From Denitromonas sp. (GTDB taxonomy: Bacteria > Pseudomonadota > Gammaproteobacteria > Burkholderiales > Rhodocyclaceae), in NCBI RefSeq assembly GCF_034676725.1, contig NZ_JAUCBR010000004.1, positions 3,872,001-3,936,000 of the forward strand: DNA of 64,000 nucleotides. Reading direction: 5' to 3'. Position numbers and translations under genes: made by a program. The notes under the pieces are model-generated. The model saw only the letters and a program-made list of their open reading frames with translations, had not been told where the DNA came from and did not search any database. Each line of letters starts with the position of its first letter. The stretch's first letter is position 1. This document shows positions 26,290 through 37,049 of the stretch, one piece after another.

Positions 26290-28656
26290 ATGAGCCGTTA
26301 CGTAATCCCGTTTGAAGAGCTGCGTATGTCGGACGTCGACCAGGTCGGCGGCAAGAACGCCTCACTCGGTGAGATGATCAGCCAGTTGCCTGCCAGTGTA
26401 CGTGTTCCTGGCGGGTTCGCAACGACGGCAGATGCCTATCGTGAATTCCTCGCCCATCAGGGCCTGGCCGACCGGATCAATGCCGCCCTCGATGCCCTCG
26501 ACGTCGACGACGTCGACGCGCTGGTCAAGACCGGTGCGCAGATCCGCCAGTGGATTATCGAGCTGCCGTTCCCGGCCAAGCTCGAAGAAGACATCAAGAC
26601 GGCCTACACCAAGATTACCTCCGAGGGCGAGGGCAGCTTCGCCGTGCGCTCCTCGGCCACGGCCGAAGACCTGCCGGACGCCTCCTTCGCCGGCCAGCAG
26701 GAAACCTTCCTGAACATTCACGGCTACGAAAACATCCTGCACGCCATCAAGGAAGTGTTTGCGTCGCTCTACAACGACCGCGCCATTGCCTACCGTGTGC
26801 ACAAGGGCTTTGCCCACGCCGATGTTGCCCTGTCGGCCGGCGTGCAGCGCATGGTGCGCTCCGATACCGGCGCCTCGGGCGTGATGTTCTCGCTCGATAC
26901 CGAGTCCGGCTTCAAGGATGTGGTGTTCATCACCGCCTCCTACGGTCTCGGCGAGACCGTGGTGCAAGGCGCGGTGAACCCGGACGAGTTCTATGTCCAC
27001 AAGCCCACGCTGGCCCAGGGTCGTCCGGCCGTCGTGCGCCGCAACCTCGGCTCCAAGCTGATCAAGATGGTGTTTACCGACAAGTCCGTCGCCGGCAAGT
27101 CGGTGCAGACCCTCGACGTGGCCGAAGCCGATCGCAACCGTTTCTCGCTGACCGATGACGACGTGCTCGAACTGGCCCGCTACGCGGTGATCATCGAGCA
27201 GCACTACGGCCGCCCGATGGATATCGAGTGGGGCAAGGACGGCGAAGACGGCAAGCTCTACATTCTCCAGGCCCGCCCGGAGACGGTGAAGAGCCAGCAG
27301 TCCGGCCATGTGCTCGAAAAATACCGCCTCAAGCAGTACGGCAAATCGCTGACGCACGGCCGTGCCATCGGCCAGCGCATTGGCGTAGGACCGGTGCGCA
27401 TCATCCAGGACGCCGCCGAGATGAACCGCGTGCAGCCTGGCGACGTGCTGGTCACCGACATGACCGACCCCAACTGGGAACCGGTCATGAAGCGCGCCAG
27501 CGCCATCGTCACCAACCGTGGCGGCCGCACCTGCCATGCCGCCATCATCGCGCGCGAGTTGGGCATCCCGGCCATCGTCGGCTGCGGCAACGCCACCGAA
27601 CTGCTGCATGAAGGCGACTCGGTGACCGTCTCCTGCGCTGAAGGCGACACCGGCTATGTGTATCGTGGCAAGCTCGACTTCGAAGTCATCACCACCGACA
27701 CCGGCAACCTGCCCGAGATTCCCGTCAAGGTCATGATGAACGTCGGCAATCCGGAGCTGGCCTTCGAATTCGCCCAGATCCCGAACGAGGGCGTTGGCCT
27801 GGCCCGCCTCGAGTTCGTCATCAACAACATGATCGGCATCCACCCCAAGGCGATTCTCGAGCTCGATCAGGTGCCCAGCAGCCTGCGCCAGGAAATCCTG
27901 CGCCGCTCCCGCGGTTACGAAACCCCGCGCGAGTTCTTCGTCGAGAAGCTGGTCGAGGGCGTGGCCACCATCGCCGCCGCCTTCTACCCGAAGCCCGTCA
28001 TCGTGCGCCTGTCCGACTTCAAGTCGAACGAGTACCGCAAGCTGCTCGGTGGCGAAATCTACGAGCCCGAGGAAGAAAACCCGATGCTGGGCTTCCGGGG
28101 CGCATCGCGCTACATCGCCCACAGCTTCCGTGATTGCTTCGAGCTCGAATGCATCGCCATGAAGCGCGTGCGTGACGTGCTTGGCCTGACCAACGTGCAG
28201 CTGATGGTGCCCTTCGTGCGCAATGTCGAAGAAGCCCGCGGCGTGGCCGACCTGCTGGCCGAACACGGTCTGGCGCGTGGCGTGAATGGCCTCAAGCTGA
28301 TCATGATGTGCGAGATTCCCTCCAACGCGCTGCTGGCCGAGCAGTTCCTCGAGGTGTTCGATGGTTTCTCGATCGGCTCCAACGACCTGACCCAGCTCAC
28401 GCTCGGTCTCGATCGTGACTCCGGTCTGGTGGCGCATGCCTTCGACGAGCGCGATCCGGCGGTCAAGCAGCTGCTGTCCATGGCCATCCAGACCGCCAAC
28501 CGGTTAGGCAAGTACGTCGGCATCTGCGGCCAGGGCCCGTCCGATCACGCCGACTTCGCCGAATGGCTGATGGATGAGGGCATCCAGACCATCTCGCTGA
28601 ATCCGGACACGGTCGTCGATACCTGGCTGAAACTGGCGGCGCACCGCCAGCGCTGA
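26290..28656 (+). CDS. ppsA: Phosphoenolpyruvate synthase
   Basis: A 788-residue pyruvate, water dikinase making PEP from pyruvate and ATP for gluconeogenesis. It has an N-terminal ATP-grasp domain (KNASLGEM start, SSATAEDLPDASFAGQQET near 125), the swivelling phosphohistidine domain with H416 in GGRTCHAAI, and a C-terminal PEP/pyruvate barrel (CGQGPSDH near the end). The regulatory Thr precedes the catalytic His (R-T-C-H), consistent with control by the divergent ppsR product. The start MSRYVIPFEEL at 26290 is preferred to an upstream Met because it matches family N-termini and follows the putative promoter. A strong terminator follows. Confidence 0.96.
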   Translation: MSRYVIPFEELRMSDVDQVGGKNASLGEMISQLPASVRVPGGFATTADAYREFLAHQGLADRINAALDALDVDDVDALVKTGAQIRQWIIELPFPAKLEEDIKTAYTKITSEGEGSFAVRSSATAEDLPDASFAGQQETFLNIHGYENILHAIKEVFASLYNDRAIAYRVHKGFAHADVALSAGVQRMVRSDTGASGVMFSLDTESGFKDVVFITASYGLGETVVQGAVNPDEFYVHKPTLAQGRPAVVRRNLGSKLIKMVFTDKSVAGKSVQTLDVAEADRNRFSLTDDDVLELARYAVIIEQHYGRPMDIEWGKDGEDGKLYILQARPETVKSQQSGHVLEKYRLKQYGKSLTHGRAIGQRIGVGPVRIIQDAAEMNRVQPGDVLVTDMTDPNWEPVMKRASAIVTNRGGRTCHAAIIARELGIPAIVGCGNATELLHEGDSVTVSCAEGDTGYVYRGKLDFEVITTDTGNLPEIPVKVMMNVGNPELAFEFAQIPNEGVGLARLEFVINNMIGIHPKAILELDQVPSSLRQEILRRSRGYETPREFFVEKLVEGVATIAAAFYPKPVIVRLSDFKSNEYRKLLGGEIYEPEEENPMLGFRGASRYIAHSFRDCFELECIAMKRVRDVLGLTNVQLMVPFVRNVEEARGVADLLAEHGLARGVNGLKLIMMCEIPSNALLAEQFLEVFDGFSIGSNDLTQLTLGLDRDSGLVAHAFDERDPAVKQLLSMAIQTANRLGKYVGICGQGPSDHADFAEWLMDEGIQTISLNPDTVVDTWLKLAAHRQR

Positions 28657-28676
28657 TCCTCGGCACGGCCATGAAA

Positions 28677-28715
28677 GACTTGAGGTGATCCGGGTGATCA
28701 CCTCAAGTCCTTTTG
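28677..28715 (+). terminator. Rho-independent terminator of ppsA
   Basis: Perfect 14-bp stem (GACTTGAGGTGATC and its complement, 28677-28690 and 28696-28709) with a 5-base loop, followed by CTTTTGCTTCTT, 20 bases after the ppsA stop. Confidence 0.9.
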
Positions 28716-28867
28716 CTTCTTGCCGTTACGGTGCTAGACTCACGCGGTTACTCCGGCCGGAGTTGCGCTAGCGCAATTTCGCCGGCTCCAATGTATGGGA
28801 TGATCGCGCCGCTTGGCAGCATCGGCTGCCGGTAGCGAATCAGACAGACTCGACGGAGTGGAAACGA

Positions 28868-29797
28868 ATGGCCTTCGTCATTCTCTCCGCCAAGGCGCTG
28901 ACCCAGTCCAAGGTCCGCACAGTTAGCGGGCGGACTTTCTTGCTGGGCGTCTCGGCTGCAATATTGCTTACGCTCTCGGGCGGTATCTGGCTCGGCATGG
29001 CGCTGGTGCAACCAGCGGCGCCGGTTGTCGTCGCGTCGGTGGACACCACCGCGGCCCAGACCGAAGCGCCCGAAGACAAATTCGTCATCGACCGCCTTGG
29101 CGAACTCACCGGCCGCCTGTTCCGGCTGGAGTCCGACGCCAAGATGCTGGCCAATCGCGTTGGCGTGCTGAACGCGTTCGAGAAGCGGCTCAAGGGGGAC
29201 GGGCCCTCAGGCGTCGCCAAGCCGGGTCCTGCCGGTGGTCCGATGATTCCGCCCTTGGGCGAACGCATCCACCACAGCCAGCCCTTCAACGTCGAATCTG
29301 CCCAGACCGGCCTTGACCTGCTCGAAGACGAACTGGCCCGCCTCGACGAGGTGCTCGCCTCGATCGACGAACGCGCCTCGCAACGCAAGCTGTCGTACAT
29401 GATCTTTCCGAGCCGCCCGCCGGTCGGTGTCGGTCACCGCAGCTCCGCCTTCGGCAACCGCTACGATCCGTTTACCGGCCGACGCGCCTTTCACAGCGGC
29501 CAGGATTTCGCCGCGCCGACCGGTACGCCGATTCGTGCCAGTGCCGGTGGCAAGGTCATTGAGGCGGGCTATCACCGCGAATATGGCAACAAGGTTGAAA
29601 TCGATCACGGCAACGGCCTGGTGACACGCTACGCGCACGCCTCCAAGTTGTTCGTCAAGGAAGGTGATGTGGTGACCCCGGGGCAGAAGATCGCAGCAGT
29701 GGGTTCGACCGGGCGCTCGACGGGCCCGCACCTGCACTTTGAAATCCTGGACAACGGCGAATTTGTGGACCCGGTGGATTACCTCGCCGGTTCCTGA
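28868..29797 (+). CDS. M23 family metallopeptidase (bactofilin-linked)
   Basis: A 309-residue LytM-type peptidoglycan endopeptidase or scaffold. It has one N-terminal TM helix (about 23-50), a helical linker (about 70-170) and a peptidase domain from about 175. The zinc site is complete: H209 and D213 in HSGQD, and H288-L-H290 in HLHFE, so it should be active. It heads a cluster with a coiled-coil membrane protein, bactofilin, NfeD and SPFH genes. Linkage of M23 peptidases with bactofilins is a recurring cell-shape arrangement in proteobacteria. Confidence 0.93.
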   Translation: MAFVILSAKALTQSKVRTVSGRTFLLGVSAAILLTLSGGIWLGMALVQPAAPVVVASVDTTAAQTEAPEDKFVIDRLGELTGRLFRLESDAKMLANRVGVLNAFEKRLKGDGPSGVAKPGPAGGPMIPPLGERIHHSQPFNVESAQTGLDLLEDELARLDEVLASIDERASQRKLSYMIFPSRPPVGVGHRSSAFGNRYDPFTGRRAFHSGQDFAAPTGTPIRASAGGKVIEAGYHREYGNKVEIDHGNGLVTRYAHASKLFVKEGDVVTPGQKIAAVGSTGRSTGPHLHFEILDNGEFVDPVDYLAGS

Positions 29798-29808
29798 CGC
29801 CTCTTCCC

Positions 29809-30171
29809 GTGACCTTGTTTCGTCGGAAATCCGCCACACGCGATCTCTCCAATGATGCCTTCGTCCTGGCGACGGAGAAGCAGCGGCGCAGAAACTGGAC
29901 GCCGTTGTTGCTGCTGATTCTGGCTGGAACCGCCGCCTATGCCGGTCTCGACTACTTCGAGGCGCAGCTGACGCCGGCGACCGATCGCGTGGCCGAGCTA
30001 GAGCGCGAGAACAGTCAGTTGCGCGACCAGCTTGAGTTGCAGCGCATGAATCTGAGCGTCGAGCAGGCCACCCGGGCCGAACTCGAAAAAGAGCTCAGCG
30101 CCCGCACCGCGGAACTCAGCCGGCTGAGCGATGAGCTGACATTCTTCAAGAACGCCCAGAAAAAGCCGTAG
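29809..30171 (+). CDS. Single-pass membrane coiled-coil protein
   Basis: A 120-residue protein of no family I can name firmly. The start is GTG (29809), 11 bases after the M23 stop. A basic N-terminus (KQRRRNW) precedes one TM helix (about 32-52), then a heptad-rich helix to the end (VAELERENSQLRDQLELQR, ELEKELSARTAELSRLSDEL), so it probably dimerises in the periplasm. Lying between the M23 peptidase and bactofilin genes, it may link cytoplasmic bactofilin filaments to the periplasmic peptidase; this is inference from context. Confidence 0.78.
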   Translation: MTLFRRKSATRDLSNDAFVLATEKQRRRNWTPLLLLILAGTAAYAGLDYFEAQLTPATDRVAELERENSQLRDQLELQRMNLSVEQATRAELEKELSARTAELSRLSDELTFFKNAQKKP

Positions 30172-30246
30172 ACCTGTCGGTTCGACATGCCGATGTCACC
30201 CGCGCGTGTCATCCATGGCGCGCTTGGCAAACCAGGAGATCTGTTC

Positions 30247-30699
30247 ATGTTTGGCAAAAAGAAAGACAACCCGAAGTCCATCGAAATCAACAAGCTGTCG
30301 AGTCTGATTGCTGACAATGTGGAAATCGTCGGGGATGTGATCTTCTCCGGCGGTCTTCGCGTCGACGGTCGCATCGAGGGCAATGTCATCAACAAGGGTG
30401 ATGAACTCGGCTTGCTGGTGCTGAGTGAGCGCGGTTGCATCGAGGGCAGCGTGCGGACCCACGATGCCGTCATCAATGGCACCATCGTCGGAGACCTGTC
30501 GGTGTCGCATTTTCTCGAACTGCAGCCCAAGGCGCGGGTGACCGGCAACATCAGCTACAGCCAGCTGCAGATGGACTGCGGCGCGTCGGTCGAAGGCAAG
30601 CTGGTAAAACTCGAAGATGCCGCCGCGGGCAGCACCAAGGTCGTCAAGCTGGGTGGCAACCCGCCGCCGGCCGCCGCTGCCGCCAGCGGCAAAGACTGA
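30247..30699 (+). CDS. Bactofilin family cytoskeletal protein
   Basis: A 150-residue bactofilin that should polymerise into nucleotide-free filaments on the inner membrane. The central beta-helix (about residues 18-115) shows repeated hydrophobic-Gly strands (VEIVGDVIFSGGLRVDGRIEG, GCIEGSVRT, NGTIVGDLSV). The short N-terminal tail MFGKKKDN resembles membrane-targeting tails of bactofilins, and the Pro/Ala-rich C-terminus is disordered. The ATG at 30247 is chosen for its AGGAG site and because the upstream Met at 30187 adds only unconserved residues. Confidence 0.93.
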   Translation: MFGKKKDNPKSIEINKLSSLIADNVEIVGDVIFSGGLRVDGRIEGNVINKGDELGLLVLSERGCIEGSVRTHDAVINGTIVGDLSVSHFLELQPKARVTGNISYSQLQMDCGASVEGKLVKLEDAAAGSTKVVKLGGNPPPAAAAASGKD

Positions 30700-30724
30700 T
30701 CCGCCGCCGCCTCAAGGAACTGCC

Positions 30725-31177
30725 ATGGAATTTGCCCCTGCCTGGTGGCACTGGCTGGTGGTGGGCATCGTTCTGATGCTCGCCGAACTGGCCATTCCGG
30801 CCTTTTTCGTCATCTGGTTCGGCCTCGGTGCGGTCCTCGTCGGTCTGCTGTTGCTGGCAGTCCCGGCCTTGTCGCTCACCACCCAGATCGTGATGTGGAC
30901 GCTGGCATCGGTCGCATTGACCGTGGCCTGGTTCCGTGTTTTCCGTACCGACCAGCACAAGACGCGGGTCGGCCAGGCCGGCAGCGGCGCGGTTGGCGAG
31001 ATCGGCTTGCTGACGAGCGCAGTCGCACCGTATCAGCCGGGCCAGGTCCGTTTCCAGAAGCCAGTGCTCGGCGCCGAGCAGTGGGAGTGTCGCGCCGACG
31101 ATGCCATTGCCTCGGGCGAGCGGGTCCGCGTTGTCTCGGTCGAAGGCAACTACGTCATGGTCACCAAAAACCACTAA
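30725..31177 (+). CDS. NfeD family membrane protein
   Basis: A 150-residue short NfeD protein. Two or three TM helices occupy about residues 8-75 (WWHWLVVGIVLMLAELAIP, FVIWFGLGAVLVGLLLL), and the C-terminal 60 residues form the OB fold (GSGAVGEIGLLTSAV, ERVRVVSVEGNYVMV). NfeD proteins pair with SPFH/stomatin proteins in membrane quality control or microdomains, and the SPFH partner gene follows 9 bases later. Confidence 0.93.
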   Translation: MEFAPAWWHWLVVGIVLMLAELAIPAFFVIWFGLGAVLVGLLLLAVPALSLTTQIVMWTLASVALTVAWFRVFRTDQHKTRVGQAGSGAVGEIGLLTSAVAPYQPGQVRFQKPVLGAEQWECRADDAIASGERVRVVSVEGNYVMVTKNH

Positions 31178-31186
31178 GGAAAAAGC

Positions 31187-32044
31187 ATGTCCGACGTCTT
31201 GATCGTCATGGTCGCGGTGCTGATCTTCGTGATCATCACCATCGCCAAGGGAGTGCGGATCGTTCCGCAAGGGGAGGAGTGGATCGTCGAGCGCCTCGGC
31301 AAGTACCACGGCACGATCATCCCCGGTCTCAACATCATCATTCCCTACCTCGACAATGTTGCCTACAAGCTGGTGACCAAGGACTTGATCCTCGATGTGC
31401 AGGAGCAGGAGGTCATCACCCGCGACAATGCGGTGATCCTGACCAACGCGGTGGCCTTCGTGAAGGTGACCGACCCGGTCAAGGCGGTGTACGGCGTGAC
31501 CGATTTCGGCGAAGCCATCCGCAACCTGATCATGACCACGCTGCGCTCGATCCTCGGCGAAATGGACCTCGACGAGGCGCTGTCGTCGCGCGACAAGATC
31601 AAGGCCCGCCTGCGTGAGAGCATTGCCGACGAAGCCGTTGACTGGGGCCTGACCGTCAAATCGGTCGAGATCCAGGACATCAACCCCTCGCAGTCGATGC
31701 AGAAGGCCATGGAAATGCAGGCCGCTGCCGAGCGCGAGCGCAAGGCCATGGTGACCCGCGCCGAAGGCGAAAAGCAGTCGGCCGTGCTCGAGGCCGAAGC
31801 GCGCCTCGAGGCCGCCAAACGCGACGCCAGCGCCCAGGTGATGCTGGCCGAAGCCTCGGCAGAGGCCATCCGCCGGGTGGCCAACGCGGTTGGCGAAAAC
31901 CCGGTACCGCTGCAGTTCGTGCTGGGCGAAAAATACGTGGCCGCAATGCGCGAGCTGAGCCAGTCCGACAACGCCAAGACGATCCTCTTGCCCGCGGATA
32001 TCCAGGAGGCCGTCAAAGGCCTGTTTGGCAAGGCCGTACGCTGA
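31187..32044 (+). CDS. qmcA: SPFH domain/Band 7 protein (QmcA/stomatin type)
   Basis: A 285-residue stomatin-like membrane protein. It has an N-terminal hydrophobic anchor (about 3-20), an SPFH domain (about 22-180, with VPQGEEWIVERLGKY and VQEQEVITRDNAV), and a long Ala/Glu-rich helix (about 180-230) that drives oligomerisation. It would form membrane-bound rings with the NfeD protein encoded just upstream. The symbol is given by family similarity. A terminator shared with the convergent glycosyltransferase operon follows. Confidence 0.92.
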   Translation: MSDVLIVMVAVLIFVIITIAKGVRIVPQGEEWIVERLGKYHGTIIPGLNIIIPYLDNVAYKLVTKDLILDVQEQEVITRDNAVILTNAVAFVKVTDPVKAVYGVTDFGEAIRNLIMTTLRSILGEMDLDEALSSRDKIKARLRESIADEAVDWGLTVKSVEIQDINPSQSMQKAMEMQAAAERERKAMVTRAEGEKQSAVLEAEARLEAAKRDASAQVMLAEASAEAIRRVANAVGENPVPLQFVLGEKYVAAMRELSQSDNAKTILLPADIQEAVKGLFGKAVR

Positions 32045-32068
32045 GGGCGGGTGGCCTCACGGTGTCAG

Positions 32069-32095
32069 GAAGGCGGCCAGCGGGCCGCCTTTTTC
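32069..32095. terminator. Hairpin terminator between SPFH gene and glycosyltransferase operon
   Basis: Stem AGGCGGCC/GGCCGCCT (32071-32078 and 32083-32090) followed by a T run on the plus strand, just before the stop codon of the convergent glycosyltransferase gene. Confidence 0.75.
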
Positions 32096-33548
32096 ATTCC
32101 GGATAGCCCCGGAAGCCGGTCAGCAGAAACACGCTCACGCGGCGCTCGAAGTTGCGGTGGATCGGCACGGCAATCTCGCCGAGTGCGAGCGAGCTGTCGA
32201 AGCGGCCGGCCACGTCGTCGATGAGCCCGCTGCGCGACACCAGCAGCACCGGCCGGTCGCGATAGCGGTTCAGGTCCGTGGTGAGCTGGTAATGGTCGGC
32301 CACGCCCCCGTCAGGGTTCCAGCTGGCATAGTCCCTGGGCTGGAGCCGATAGATGATCTGAGCGAGCAGCTCACGGTCCTTTGCCACCACGACAGCGTCC
32401 GGATGGGCGGCGAGCACCGGCTTCAGTTCGTCGGCCAGTGCCGACCAGCCACGCGCCCGTTTGTACGGGTCGTTCTTGGCGGTGAGCTCGATGCCGCCAA
32501 TGCGTGCGATATCCGGCCAGTGATAGACCGTCAGGCCGAGTGCCAGGTTGAGCAGCACGGCGCTGATGGCAAAGCGCCAGCGCCCCGATTCGGCCAGAAA
32601 GGCGATCACCAGCACGCAGCCGGCGACAAAGATCGGCGCGGCCCAGTTGCCGTTGGCTCGCCCGGTCAGCGCCTGGAAGGACACCAGCAGCAGCAGGGGC
32701 AGCACGAACAGCAGGAGGCGGCGGTAGCGATCTTCGCGCCACAGGCGGCGGGTGCGGATGAACGCCCACAGCAGTCCGAGGGTCAGCAGGGGGCCAAAGG
32801 ACAGCCACTGTGCGCCGATGAACTCGACAAACTCCCCGGGCGCCCAGCCGCGTGACTCCAGCCGGGTGATCTCGGCGGTGTGGCGGAAGGTGGGGAAGTC
32901 GTTGGCCACGTTCCACCACAGGTTGGGGCTGAAGATCAGCACACCGATGACCAACGCGGTCCAGGGCTTGAGGCTCAGCAACTGGCGACGCCCCCCGGGC
33001 TCGGCCAGCAACACCAGCAACGCCGACCCGGCAAAGGCGATCATGGTGTACTTGGACATCATGCCCAGCCCGAAGGCCAGGCCCACCAGCAGCCAGTGCC
33101 GCCACGCATGCGTGTCGCGCGCAGCGACAAGGCCGTAGATGCCCAGCGCCCAGAACAGCAGCAAGGGGGCGTCGGTGGAGACGAAGAGCCCGAGCGTCGA
33201 CACCAGCGGCAGGGTCAGGAAGGCCAGCGCCGACCAGAAGCCGACCCGCGCGGTGAACATCCGGTCGCCCAGTGCATGGAGAACCAGCGCGGTCAGCGGA
33301 TAGCACAGCAGCGAGGGTAGCTTGAGCGCGAGCAGGGTGTGGCCGAGCATGGCCTCCGACGCGGCGATCATGCCGGCGATCAGCGGCGGCTTGGAGTAGT
33401 AGCCCCAGTCGAGTGCTTGCGACCAGCCCCAGTAATAGGCCTCGTCCACATAGGGGTCGATGCCCAGGTGGCCGATCACCCAGGCGCGATAGCCGGTCAG
33501 CACCACGGCGACCAGCAACAGCAGGCGGAAGGACTGTGCCGTGTTCAT
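32094..33548 (-). CDS. Glycosyltransferase family 39 (ArnT-like) protein 1
   Basis: A 484-residue integral membrane GT-C enzyme with about ten TM helices. The first periplasmic loop carries the acidic catalytic motif (DPYVDEAYYWGWSQ, with D-E) followed by KPPLIAG, the pattern of ArnT/PMT enzymes that use polyprenyl-phosphate sugars as donor. The C-terminal 120 residues form a soluble periplasmic domain. It is the last gene of the glycosylation operon and overlaps the second GT39 gene by 4 bases. Acceptor (lipid A, protein or glycan) is unknown. Confidence 0.88.
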   Translation of the reverse strand: MNTAQSFRLLLLVAVVLTGYRAWVIGHLGIDPYVDEAYYWGWSQALDWGYYSKPPLIAGMIAASEAMLGHTLLALKLPSLLCYPLTALVLHALGDRMFTARVGFWSALAFLTLPLVSTLGLFVSTDAPLLLFWALGIYGLVAARDTHAWRHWLLVGLAFGLGMMSKYTMIAFAGSALLVLLAEPGGRRQLLSLKPWTALVIGVLIFSPNLWWNVANDFPTFRHTAEITRLESRGWAPGEFVEFIGAQWLSFGPLLTLGLLWAFIRTRRLWREDRYRRLLLFVLPLLLLVSFQALTGRANGNWAAPIFVAGCVLVIAFLAESGRWRFAISAVLLNLALGLTVYHWPDIARIGGIELTAKNDPYKRARGWSALADELKPVLAAHPDAVVVAKDRELLAQIIYRLQPRDYASWNPDGGVADHYQLTTDLNRYRDRPVLLVSRSGLIDDVAGRFDSSLALGEIAVPIHRNFERRVSVFLLTGFRGYPE

Positions 33549-35088
33549 TCCGCGTGCTTCCGCAGCAGGACGACACCGCCTTCGGCAAACACGGTGTCGA
33601 AACCGGTTTCGGGGACGCGGTCAATGCGGGTAATGACCAGCCCGCCGGCCTCGGGCACACGCGACGGCGTGGGCGACTGGGCGTAGACACTGAAGCTTGG
33701 CGCATCAAAGCGCAGGCGTACTGCCGACTCGCCCAGCGCACGCGCCGCCAGGCCGGCATCGCGCACCGGGCCTTGCAGCACTTCGCCCAGGTAGGGCACC
33801 ACGGTGCTGGTCAGTACCACGACCTGCAGCACGGCGGCAAAGGCCATCTTGCGCCAGGTGCCCGTCGCCTTGCTGGTCAGCAGCGCCAGCCACAGGCCCA
33901 GCGCGCCGAGCGTGACGGCGTAGTAGGGCCAGCCAGCCAGATCCATGGCGCGCGACAGTTGCGCCCGATAGAAGGCATTGCCGGCGTCGCTCTCGGCCAG
34001 GAAGCCGAGCAGCGGCGGAGCGATCACGAACAGGGCAAACAGCGCCGTCGGCGCGATCGCATGCGCCCAGGTGCGGCCGTGGTCAAAGCGGTGGGCGGCA
34101 ATGAGCAGGAACAGCGGGGTGGCACCATACAGCGCGTAGTGCGGCAGCTTGGTGCCGGACAGGCTGAAAAACACCACCACGAAGGCCGCCCAGATCCACA
34201 GGTAGCGTCGCACCCCGGTGGCCAGGTCCTTGCGGATCTGGCGGCAGGCGGCGAACAGCGGTCCGGTCCAGGGCAGCAACAGCAGCGGCACGGCGAGCAC
34301 ATAGTAGAACATGCTGCCGGCGTGGCCTTCGAGCGTGCCGGTAAAGCGCTTGACGTTGTGCTTGAGGATGAAGCCGTCGATGAATTTCTGGCCATGGATG
34401 CCCAGCGCCGCGGCATACCAGGGCACGACCAGTACGATCAGCAGGGCCCAGCCGATGGGGTCGCCGATGGCCTTGAGCCAGGTGCGCCACTGGCGGCGGC
34501 TGGCGCAGAACAGGAAAGTGACCGCGATCGGCAGGATGATGGCGATCGGCCCCTTGGTGAGCACGCCGAGGCCGATCCACACATAGGTGCGCAGCAGGGG
34601 CGTCCGTCGGCCGGACTCGAGGTGACGCCAGGCATCGAACAACGCCAGCGCCAGCCACAGGTTGAGCAGGGCGTCGGCGGTGGCCGCGCGGCCGATGGCA
34701 AAGGGGCCGATGGCGGTGCTGACCACCAGCAGGGCAGCCAGCGCGGTCTGTGCGCCGAAGCGTTCGCGGGCGAATTGCCAGGTGGCGTAGCTCCAGCCGA
34801 TGGCGGCCAGCGCCGAGGGCAGGCGGAAGGCCCATTCGCTCGGGCCGAGTACGAGATAGGCCAGCGCCTGCAGCCAGTAGATCAGGATTGGCTTGTCGAA
34901 GCGATGTTCGCCGTCGAGATAGGTCGACAGGAAGTCGCCCCGCTCGAACATCTCGCGGGTGGCTTCGGAGAACGCCCCTTCGTCCACATCGAACAGCGGA
35001 TACGACCCCAGGAACGCCAGGTAGCTGATCAGCGGCAGGAGAAAGACCAGCCAGCCGATGAGCCGGCGTGGATGGGCGTTCGACTCGC

Positions 35089-35092
<4 letters not shown>
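33545..35092 (-). CDS. Glycosyltransferase family 39 (ArnT-like) protein 2
   Basis: A 515-residue GT-C membrane protein, a second ArnT/PMT-type enzyme. The catalytic loop reads FDVDEGAFSEATREMFERGD, then DKPILIYWLQ, matching the ArnT consensus better than its neighbour does. About eleven TM helices follow, with a small C-terminal soluble domain. The ATG at 35092 (MSESNAHPRR) overlaps the GT2 stop by 4 bases; longer in-frame starts lie inside the GT2 gene and give shadow sequence. Two GT39 enzymes side by side suggest two successive transfers or two acceptors. Confidence 0.9.
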
Positions 35093-36137
<1,045 letters not shown>

Positions 36138-36141
<4 letters not shown>

Positions 36142-37049
36142 TGACGATCAATGCCTTGTTTGGGGGCGGATGGCATGCTCAGGCCGGCCAGCCAGGCGAG
36201 GGCGCCGGCGATACAGGAGCACGCGATAACGAAGAGATGCAGGGCAAGCGCCACTTGCAACCCGGTTTCAAAATCAATGCCATTGGGCAGCAGTGCCGCC
36301 GCCGCGCCGGCTTCGTAGGTACCGAATCCGGCCACACCTTGCACCGGCAAAATGGCGGCCAGTTCAGCACCCAGCGCGCCGGCCGCGCCAATCAGCGTGG
36401 ATGCGCCGAGCAACACCGACAACAACCATGCCTGGGCCGCCAGTTTGACCGACCAGTTGGCGATCGTCCATAGCCAGCCGAAACGGGCGTGGCGGGTCGA
36501 TTCGGCAAAGGCGTTGCGCAGCTTGCCAAGGCGGGCCTGCCACGGCCCGCCGTCCTGCCAGGCGTGCGTCCGGCGCGCCCAGCGTGGCAGCACCAGGGCC
36601 GTCGCCACCACCGCCACGATACCGAGTATGCGCAGCCACGCCGGCAGAGACGGCCACACGGCCAGCGCCAGCGCCATCACCACGAAGGCATCCTGCAGCC
36701 GGAACCACACCAGTGAGGCCACGGCGCGGCCCAGTGGCGTGCCGAAATGGCGCGCCAGCAGAATCGGGAACGCCGCCTCGCCACCGCGAAACGGCACGAT
36801 ATTCACCATCGCGTTGTGGATCAGCACAATGCGCAGGCAGGTGCCGAAGCGCCCGCCGGCATCGTGGCGGAACTCATCCCACACACGCAGGGCTCGCAGG
36901 GCGTAGCTCAGCGCAAAGCCGGCCGCGGCGATGGCCAGCGCGCTGACCGGCGTTTCGCGCACCAGCGCACCGAGCGCGGACCACTGGCCGGCGGCGACAA
37001 ACCACGCCACCAGGGCCAGGGTGAGCACAACCGCCAGTGCGCGCTTCAC
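36138..37049 (-). CDS. Flippase-like UPF0104/lysylphosphatidylglycerol synthase TM-domain protein
   Basis: A 303-residue polytopic protein (about eight TM helices) of the AglD/MprF-flippase-like DUF2029/UPF0104 class. The conserved core is FRGGEAAFPILLARHFG around residue 90, and ILPVQGVAGFGTYEAG near residue 250. It lacks the cytoplasmic synthase domain of MprF, so a lipid-linked sugar flipping or membrane accessory role is likelier. The start is GTG at 37049, overlapping the PAP2 gene stop (GTGA). Confidence 0.82.

Noticed and set aside
26362..28437. 691-codon open frame antisense to ppsA
   Set aside because: Shadow of a GC-rich conserved gene; no recognisable family features.
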